A stretch of 11,701 nt of DNA from Synergistaceae bacterium (GTDB lineage Bacteria; Synergistota; Synergistia; Synergistales; Synergistaceae), in the NCBI GenBank assembly GCA_031264605.1, contig JAISDQ010000058.1, positions 1-11,701 on the forward strand. Reading direction: 5' to 3'. This document shows positions 7,340 through 11,701 of this stretch, piece by piece (within the stretch, counting starts at the first letter, position 1; each line of letters starts with the position of its first letter). The notes beneath the pieces were generated by a model, which saw only the letters and a list, made by a program, of their open reading frames with translations, did no database searches and was not told the origin of the DNA. The position numbers were made by a program, and so were the translations under genes.

Positions 7340-7346
7340 TAGTTGT
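7313..7346. repeat. 7-bp inverted repeat between the divergent operons
   Basis: ACAACTA (7313-7319) and TAGTTGT (7340-7346) are perfect inverted copies separated by 20 bases. A smaller CTC-GATA-GAG dyad (7324-7333) lies near the centre. The repeat overlaps the -35 and flanks the -10 of the plus-strand promoter, and sits in the predicted leader of the helicase transcript. An operator for a local regulator is plausible. Seven-base arms could also arise by chance. Confidence 0.4.
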
Positions 7347-7354
7347 GTCCTGAA

Positions 7355-7363
7355 ATTATATCA
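7355..7363 (-). promoter_or_regulatory. Extended -10 promoter of the helicase gene
   Basis: On the minus strand the sequence TGATATAAT is a perfect extended -10 (TGnTATAAT). The -35 at 17-bp spacing (TCAGGA, 7378-7383) is poor, as is often tolerated with an extended -10. Transcription would begin near 7348 and read left, giving about 63 nt of leader before the helicase ATG at 7285. Confidence 0.5.
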
Positions 7364-7398
7364 TTTAGGCGGAGTTCTCCTGAAAGAAGAGGGATCAG

Positions 7399-8181
7399 AT
7401 GGATTACGAGGATTTTTACGGAGAGTTCGGAGCGATCGCAAATTCTCTGAGCGAACAGTTGTCTGCCCAACAGAGGCTTCTAAAGCGAATTTGTAAAAAC
7501 GTAGAAAGAGGCGACCTCAAACCGACCGCCAAAGATCTCGCGTCCGCGGCGTCCGGCGCGGAAGAGTGCGTTCGCATGGCATCGGAAATAGCGGAGAAAA
7601 TCGCGGGCGTCGATATGGGCGCTTACCTGGAGTCGGGCGATTTCGCTAGGCAGTTGGTGGCTTTATGCGAGGAGAACGGCGTCAATATCAAAGGAGAGGG
7701 CGCTTCATACGAGATTTTCCCGTATCGTTTGAAAATAGATTCGCAAAACGAGGAAGTACTGCTCAACGGACGCAAGGCGGTCGGGCTGCGTCCGCGCGCT
7801 TTGGCCGCTGAACTGGCCAATGGCCGCGCGCGATTGCTGGCCGCGGCTTTCAATCCGGCTCAATACGCGTCCGAACTGGCCTCGGCTTATGACCTCGCGT
7901 TACTGGCGGCTTCCAAGGGAAAACCGGTTGCGCCTGACTCGGATATTTATCTGACGACCCTGTACAAGTTTCTGACGCCGATGCGGCGTTTTCGCAGGGA
8001 GTACGACGCGCAGGCGTATGCTTTCGATCTGGCCCGGCTTTATGCCGCGGAAACAAATGAATCGTCGGACGGGCGGCGTTTCCAGTTTGGCCCCAGCAGA
8101 AACAACAACAAAGCCATCCGGATAGTGGACCAGGCGGGGAACGAGCAGTTTCTGGCCACTATACGATTTTATCGCGAATAG
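7399..8181 (+). CDS. Unrecognised 260-residue protein, first gene of the ATPase operon
   Basis: I do not recognise this protein. Residues 1-95 look mostly alpha-helical and may include coiled coil (many Glu, Lys and Ala, with a SLSEQLSAQQRLLKRI stretch near 16-31). Residues 96-130 look like beta strands (YEIFPYRLKI, then EVLLNG). Residues 133-218 are helical again with an LTPMRRFRREY segment. The C-terminus (about 228-258) is a likely beta hairpin with FGPSRNNNKAIRI and FLATIRF. There is no signal peptide, membrane segment, metal-binding cysteine cluster, nuclease motif or TerB-like acidic metal motif that I can see. The ATG at 7399 has an AGAGGGA site. Twelve bases separate its stop from the first ATPase, so it belongs to that operon. 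It may be an adaptor or sensor partner of the ATPases; this is inference only. Confidence 0.82.
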   Translation: MDYEDFYGEFGAIANSLSEQLSAQQRLLKRICKNVERGDLKPTAKDLASAASGAEECVRMASEIAEKIAGVDMGAYLESGDFARQLVALCEENGVNIKGEGASYEIFPYRLKIDSQNEEVLLNGRKAVGLRPRALAAELANGRARLLAAAFNPAQYASELASAYDLALLAASKGKPVAPDSDIYLTTLYKFLTPMRRFRREYDAQAYAFDLARLYAAETNESSDGRRFQFGPSRNNNKAIRIVDQAGNEQFLATIRFYRE

Positions 8182-8193
8182 AGAGGAATTGTC

Positions 8194-9423
8194 ATGAGAT
8201 GGAGTCCCGTAGATTTCGAGCGTATAAAGGAGGGGCGGCCGCCCGAGTCCGCTGAATTGCTGCGTGCTCTGTCCGTGGGAGTTGATTTCATCACCGATTT
8301 CTGGCTGGAGCAATACTTGGACGCGTATATATCCCTCGGCGGCAGCAAAATCAAATTCCTGACCGGAAGTCCCGGAAGCGGTAAAAGCCACTGCCTCGGC
8401 CTTTTTCTGGCGGGAGCCGCCGAGCGTCGGTACAGGACGGTGGCGTTGTCGGCGCGGAGTTCGTGGATTCACGATTTCAAAGAGATTTACTCGGGAGTGT
8501 TCGCGTCCGTCGATTTTGGGCTGTGCCTGAAACGGTGCGCCGACAACGCCGTCGTCGAGATGGGGTATCGTCCGGAAGACATTCCCGAGGGAATGAGTTT
8601 CGCCGACTACCTGGCGAGCCGGGATTTATTCGATCCTGTGACGAGGCGAGAACTGCGCTCTCAGCTAAACGCGATGTTCTTCAAAAATCCGCGGATCGAC
8701 AGGAATTTCGCGATCGGCGCCGTACTGATAACGGGAGGCATTCTGGGACATCCGGCGCTGGAACCGGCGGCGCAGGAATTGCTCATGTCCTGGCTGTCCG
8801 GGACGAAAGGCGCGCAGCTGGCGCCGCTGCGTAAACTGGGGGTGTCGCCTTCTTGGAAACCGTCAAGGATAACCAAATACAACGCGCGCCATATGCTGCG
8901 CTCGTTGGTAGAGATAATTCGCATGGCGGGATTCAGCGGCATTGCGGTGGGAATAGACGATATGGAAATTCTCGCCGGCGCATCGTCGCTCGAGGATATA
9001 CGGTACACCAAAATGAGAAGGGAGGACGCGTACGAGAGCATCCGTGAATTGATCGATGAAATCGACACTTTGAGCCATACGATGTTCGTCTTCGCGTTCA
9101 ACCGCGGCCTCATCGACAATGAAACCACTGGGTTCAAGTCGTATCAAGCTCTTTGGATGCGCATCCAGAACGAGATCGAAAGCGGCAGGTTCAACCGGTT
9201 TTCCGACATCATAGACCTCGATAAAATGGCGCGGCAGCAGTACACGCCGCAGGTGCTCTCGGAGATGTCGCGCCGGCTCTCGGACGCCATGGCCGAGGCC
9301 GGAATGGAGTCCACGCCGGTCAATCCCGACGTAGTGGCCGCCATGATGCTGAAGACGGGCGACGATGCGTCGCGCCAGTCGATGCCGCGGCTTATCAATC
9401 GAATGACGTTGGGGGGCGTTTGA
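8194..9423 (+). CDS. BREX-type P-loop ATPase (DUF2791/BrxC-BrxD-like), first of two
   Basis: This 409-residue AAA/ORC-like ATPase has Walker A GSPGSGKS at residues 58-65. Its Walker B is GIAVGIDDMEIL (about 249-260), with Asp255-Asp256 in place of the usual Asp-Glu. A sensor-like MFVFAFNRGLID stretch follows near 297-308. The overall plan resembles the BREX ATP-binding-domain proteins: an N-terminal P-loop, a long helical insertion (about 105-245), then Walker B. These proteins occur in BREX, Shango and TerB-linked operons, where they are thought to form oligomers acting on DNA (family knowledge). The ATG at 8194 has AGAGGA six to seven bases upstream. The next ATPase starts one base after its stop, so translation is coupled. 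Assignment to the P-loop class is sure; to the BREX-type family, fairly sure. Confidence 0.82.
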   Translation: MRWSPVDFERIKEGRPPESAELLRALSVGVDFITDFWLEQYLDAYISLGGSKIKFLTGSPGSGKSHCLGLFLAGAAERRYRTVALSARSSWIHDFKEIYSGVFASVDFGLCLKRCADNAVVEMGYRPEDIPEGMSFADYLASRDLFDPVTRRELRSQLNAMFFKNPRIDRNFAIGAVLITGGILGHPALEPAAQELLMSWLSGTKGAQLAPLRKLGVSPSWKPSRITKYNARHMLRSLVEIIRMAGFSGIAVGIDDMEILAGASSLEDIRYTKMRREDAYESIRELIDEIDTLSHTMFVFAFNRGLIDNETTGFKSYQALWMRIQNEIESGRFNRFSDIIDLDKMARQQYTPQVLSEMSRRLSDAMAEAGMESTPVNPDVVAAMMLKTGDDASRQSMPRLINRMTLGGV

Positions 9424-9424
9424 A

Positions 9425-10630
9425 ATGGGCGATTTTTACGCAAGAAGGATAATCGAGGCGCTGCGTTCGGGAATATCCTCCCGCGAGGTTGGCGAGTATT
9501 TTTCCTCCGCCCGCCCCAAAATTCTGCGGGAACTCCGGGACGCGCTCGAACATCTGACCGATGAACGCCACTCGGGAGGACGGATAATATCCGGAAAATA
9601 CGGCGAGGGCAAGACGCATCTCCTGAACACGGCAGCCGGCATCGCTTCACAGCAGAATATAGTGGTGAGCAGGATCACGCTCAGCAAGGAAACGCCGCTG
9701 TCCAGCCTTCACGTGCTTTACCCCAAGGTGGTGCAGGGAACTTATCTGCCCGGTTATGTCCAACCGGGGATCGATCTTTTGTTCGAGCGGTTTACCTACG
9801 GCGGCCCGGTCGCGTCGTCACTGCTGGAATTCTGCCTGACCGGCATGGACACGAACCGGCTGTACTACATACTCAAGTCGTATCTCGGCACGCGGGACGA
9901 CGAGGAAAAATATACGCTGCTGGGAGACATAAGCGGCAATTTCATGACGAACACCGCCGTTCGCCAGATTTACCGGAGAATCTACAACCAGCCCGCCACA
10001 TTTGACACTTCTTTCGTGGCGTCGAAACATGTAATGGATTATTTCTCCTTTTTGGAGCGGCTGTTCATCGCTATGGGATACAACGGCTGGGCGCTGCTTT
10101 TCGATGAAACGGAACTTATCGGACGGTTGAGCAAAAAGGCGCGACTGTCGGCTTATTCCAATATCGCCCTGCTGTCGAAAGCGCAGCGCTTGGAATCGAC
10201 GTACAGCTTATTTGTTTTCAACGCGTCCTACGGCCCCGACGTAATCGAAGCCAAACACGAACACGCTAATCTGGAGGAGGCCGACCTGACCCCTGAAATC
10301 AAAGCGGAAATAGAATCCACACTGTCGGGCATAATATCCGCCGCGCAACTCGCGCCTCTGAACAAAGACGAAATTCTCGAAGTTCTGGCCGGAATCCAGC
10401 GCTATCACGGGCTGGCATATGACTGGCATCCTTCGCTGGATTTAGAGCCCCTGCTGACTTTCGCGGAAAAGAGCGGCTACCTTTTGCGTACGCGCATTCG
10501 CGCGGTCGTCGAAACGCTCGACCAACTGTACCAATACAGCGAAACCGATGAAATCCGGATCAACGAACTCGGCCAGCCCACGTTTGAGGAGGATGAGAGG
10601 GAAGAATCTTCCCTTGCTCCGTTCATCTAG
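9425..10630 (+). CDS. BrxD-like P-loop ATPase (DUF2791 family), second of two
   Basis: This 401-residue protein shows the BrxD/DUF2791 pattern clearly. An N-terminal helical segment (RRIIEALRSGISS) precedes Walker A GKYGEGKTH (57-65). Walker B GWALLFDETELI has Asp227-Glu228. A sensor-like YSLFVFNASYG stretch lies near 257-267, and a helical C-terminal lid runs to about 375. The last 20 residues are acidic. It differs from the preceding ATPase in sequence and keeps the canonical Asp-Glu, so the pair looks like a specialised heteromer rather than a recent duplication. The start follows the previous stop by one base, with GGGGGG upstream. In type 2 BREX, BrxD sits near a helicase. Here the helicase is a smaller divergent SF2 protein and none of the BREX core genes (PglX, PglZ) is present in the window. 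Confidence 0.85.
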   Translation: MGDFYARRIIEALRSGISSREVGEYFSSARPKILRELRDALEHLTDERHSGGRIISGKYGEGKTHLLNTAAGIASQQNIVVSRITLSKETPLSSLHVLYPKVVQGTYLPGYVQPGIDLLFERFTYGGPVASSLLEFCLTGMDTNRLYYILKSYLGTRDDEEKYTLLGDISGNFMTNTAVRQIYRRIYNQPATFDTSFVASKHVMDYFSFLERLFIAMGYNGWALLFDETELIGRLSKKARLSAYSNIALLSKAQRLESTYSLFVFNASYGPDVIEAKHEHANLEEADLTPEIKAEIESTLSGIISAAQLAPLNKDEILEVLAGIQRYHGLAYDWHPSLDLEPLLTFAEKSGYLLRTRIRAVVETLDQLYQYSETDEIRINELGQPTFEEDEREESSLAPFI

Positions 10631-10636
10631 GAGCAA
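10614..10636 (+). repeat. Stem-loop across the ATPase stop codon
   Basis: TTGCTCC (10614-10620) and GGAGCAA (10630-10636) form a perfect 7-bp stem with a 9-base loop; the TAG stop (10628-10630) lies at the loop-stem edge. No T-run follows, so it is not a classic intrinsic terminator. It might stabilise the mRNA end or reduce read-through into zupT. Confidence 0.35.
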
Positions 10637-10673
10637 ACGGCCGGCGCCGATGACGAACGACCAAAGGAGAGCG

Positions 10674-10682
10674 ATGTTCTAA
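10674..10682 (+). other. Two-codon mini-ORF ahead of zupT
   Basis: The best ribosome site here (AAAGGAG, 10663-10669) is ideally spaced, four bases, from an ATG at 10674. That frame reads Met-Phe-stop and its TAA shares the A of the zupT ATG (TAATG). The zupT start is 12 bases from the same site and out of frame with the mini-ORF. It may be a dipeptide leader with translational re-initiation, or simply chance. Confidence 0.3.
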
Positions 10683-11515
10683 TGGAGAGCGGTTCGATAT
10701 TGTTCGCCTTCGGTCTGACGCTTTTTGCCGGACTTTCGACGGGCATCGGCTCGATTCTGGCCTTCCTGGCAAAACAGACCAACGCGCGTTTTTTGTCGGT
10801 GAGCATGGGCTTTTCGGCCGGCGTGATGATCTACGTCTCGTTCGCGGAGATAATGACAAAGGCCCGGGCGGCGCTGTCGTCGCAATGGGGAGACACGCCG
10901 GGCGCGTGGGGAACGGCGGCGGCGTTTTTCGCCGGAATGGCGCTCATCGCGGTAATCGACAGATGCATCCCGGCGGCCGAAAACCCTCACGAAGCGCATA
11001 CCGTAGAGGAGATGTCGCTCTCCCCCGCTGAGCACGCCGCGAAACATCACGGGCAGGATATGGCGAAACTGAAACGGACGGGCATATTCACCGCGCTCGC
11101 CATAGCCATCCACAACTTTCCGGAGGGACTCGCCACCTTCACGGCCGCGATCGCCGAACCGAGCCTCGGTATAGCCGTTGCCGCGGCGATAGCCATTCAC
11201 AATATTCCCGAGGGGATAGCGGTGTCCATCCCCATCTTTTATGCGACCGGCGACAGGAAAAAGGCCTTCGTGTATTCATTCCTGTCGGGCCTGTCGGAAC
11301 CGGTGGGAGCGCTCGCGGGATACGCGCTTTTGATGCCGTTTTTCTCCCAGGCGGTATTCGGCCTGCTTTTCGCGTCGGTGGCCGGGATCATGGTATTCAT
11401 ATCGTTCGACGAACTGCTGCCGTCCGCCGAGGAATACGGCGAACATCACCTCTGCCTCTACGGCCTGATTACCGGCATGGTAGTGATGGCGCTGTCGCTG
11501 CTGCTGTTTATGTAA
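10682..11515 (+). CDS. zupT: ZupT-type ZIP family zinc/metal transporter
   Basis: This 277-residue inner-membrane protein imports divalent metal, chiefly zinc, in its family. About eight membrane segments are visible. The two ZIP signature helices carry HNFPEG (144-149) and HNIPEG (173-178), which hold the His/Glu metal ligands. A histidine-rich cytosolic loop lies at about 103-130. Length is close to the usual ZupT size. The start at 10682 gives a hydrophobic first helix immediately. It follows the second ATPase by 51 bases with no promoter I can recognise, so it may be read with that operon or from an unseen promoter. It is probably a resident gene marking the right border of the defence-type island. 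Confidence 0.92.
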   Translation: MESGSILFAFGLTLFAGLSTGIGSILAFLAKQTNARFLSVSMGFSAGVMIYVSFAEIMTKARAALSSQWGDTPGAWGTAAAFFAGMALIAVIDRCIPAAENPHEAHTVEEMSLSPAEHAAKHHGQDMAKLKRTGIFTALAIAIHNFPEGLATFTAAIAEPSLGIAVAAAIAIHNIPEGIAVSIPIFYATGDRKKAFVYSFLSGLSEPVGALAGYALLMPFFSQAVFGLLFASVAGIMVFISFDELLPSAEEYGEHHLCLYGLITGMVVMALSLLLFM

Positions 11516-11701
11516 GGGAAAAACAACAGCTACAGCGAATCCCGCGGTATAAACGCCGTCTGTTTCTTTTTCGCTTTCATCAGGACGATATGTTATTATA
11601 TTACAACAGGTTTCAAAATAAATTGGGCGTCTATGCCTTGCACATGGCGCGGATTTAATGTTGAATGGGCCTTGTCGCGGCAATGACGACGGGGGTTGCG
11701 G
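11516..11701. other. Downstream non-coding stretch
   Basis: I see no supported gene. There is an AT-rich patch near 11590-11622. It reads TGTTATTAT (extended -10-like) on the plus strand and TTTATT-16-TATAAT on the minus strand. Neither is linked to a visible gene. No convincing intrinsic terminator follows zupT. Confidence 0.4.

Noticed and set aside
5741..10630. Complete BREX or DISARM system
   Set aside because: No methyltransferase (PglX), PglZ phosphatase, BrxA/B, PLD or other core gene is present in the window. Only BREX-type ATPases and a helicase are seen.
11590..11622. Promoter-like AT-rich patch downstream of zupT
   Set aside because: -10-like sequences exist on both strands, but -35 matches are poor and no gene is visible to either side within the window.
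1..11701. CRISPR array, tRNA, rRNA or insertion sequence
   Set aside because: I saw no regularly spaced repeats, no tRNA or rRNA-like segments and no transposase or integrase motifs.

Overview
This window looks like bacterial chromosome from a fairly GC-rich, probably anaerobic, amino-acid-using organism. The left-hand operon resembles multi-subunit amino-acid dehydrogenases found in amino-acid fermenters. A Synergistota-like or clostridial host is my tentative guess. No rRNA, tRNA or marker gene is present to settle the taxonomy. Everything from 1 to 7285 is read on the minus strand, and everything from 7399 to 11515 on the plus strand.

Region 1 (1-3927, minus strand) is a tightly packed six-gene operon. 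Its genes are a HcnA-like [2Fe-2S] protein, a HcnB-like FAD/NAD flavoprotein, a two-cluster ferredoxin, a small BFD-like [2Fe-2S] protein, a DadA/SoxB-type FAD amino-acid oxidoreductase, and an Asp/Glu-racemase-family protein cut by the window edge. Most junctions are ATGA overlaps or gaps of 3-10 nt. A near-consensus sigma-70 promoter (TTGACA, 17 bp, TATGCT) lies at 3899-3927. The set reads as an electron-transferring dehydrogenase complex for a D- or N-substituted amino acid, with a racemase to interconvert isomers. The substrate cannot be named from sequence.

Region 2 (3945-5703, minus strand) is an AbiE type IV toxin-antitoxin pair: AbiEi antitoxin/repressor and AbiEii nucleotidyltransferase toxin, overlapping by 10 bp. 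It is visibly more AT-rich than its surroundings. A 10-bp inverted repeat with arm centres 32 bp apart covers the abiEi promoter and start codon, and the transcript may be leaderless.

Region 3 (5741-10630) is the most interesting part. A compact SF2 helicase on the minus strand diverges from a three-gene plus-strand operon. That operon encodes an unrecognised 260-residue protein followed by two different P-loop ATPases of the BREX BrxC/BrxD (DUF2791-like) kind. The helicase-plus-BREX-type-ATPase combination recalls Shango and TerB-linked systems and part of BREX. However, no TerB domain, methyltransferase, PglZ phosphatase or nuclease is visible here. I treat it as a candidate undescribed or variant anti-phage module. 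The intergenic region holds two promoter-like elements that face each other and a 7-bp inverted repeat.

Region 4 (10674-11515, plus strand) is a ZupT-type ZIP zinc transporter, probably resident chromosome. The two defence-type modules therefore form an island of about 6.7 kb between an amino-acid catabolic operon and a metal transporter. The last 186 bases hold no gene I can support.
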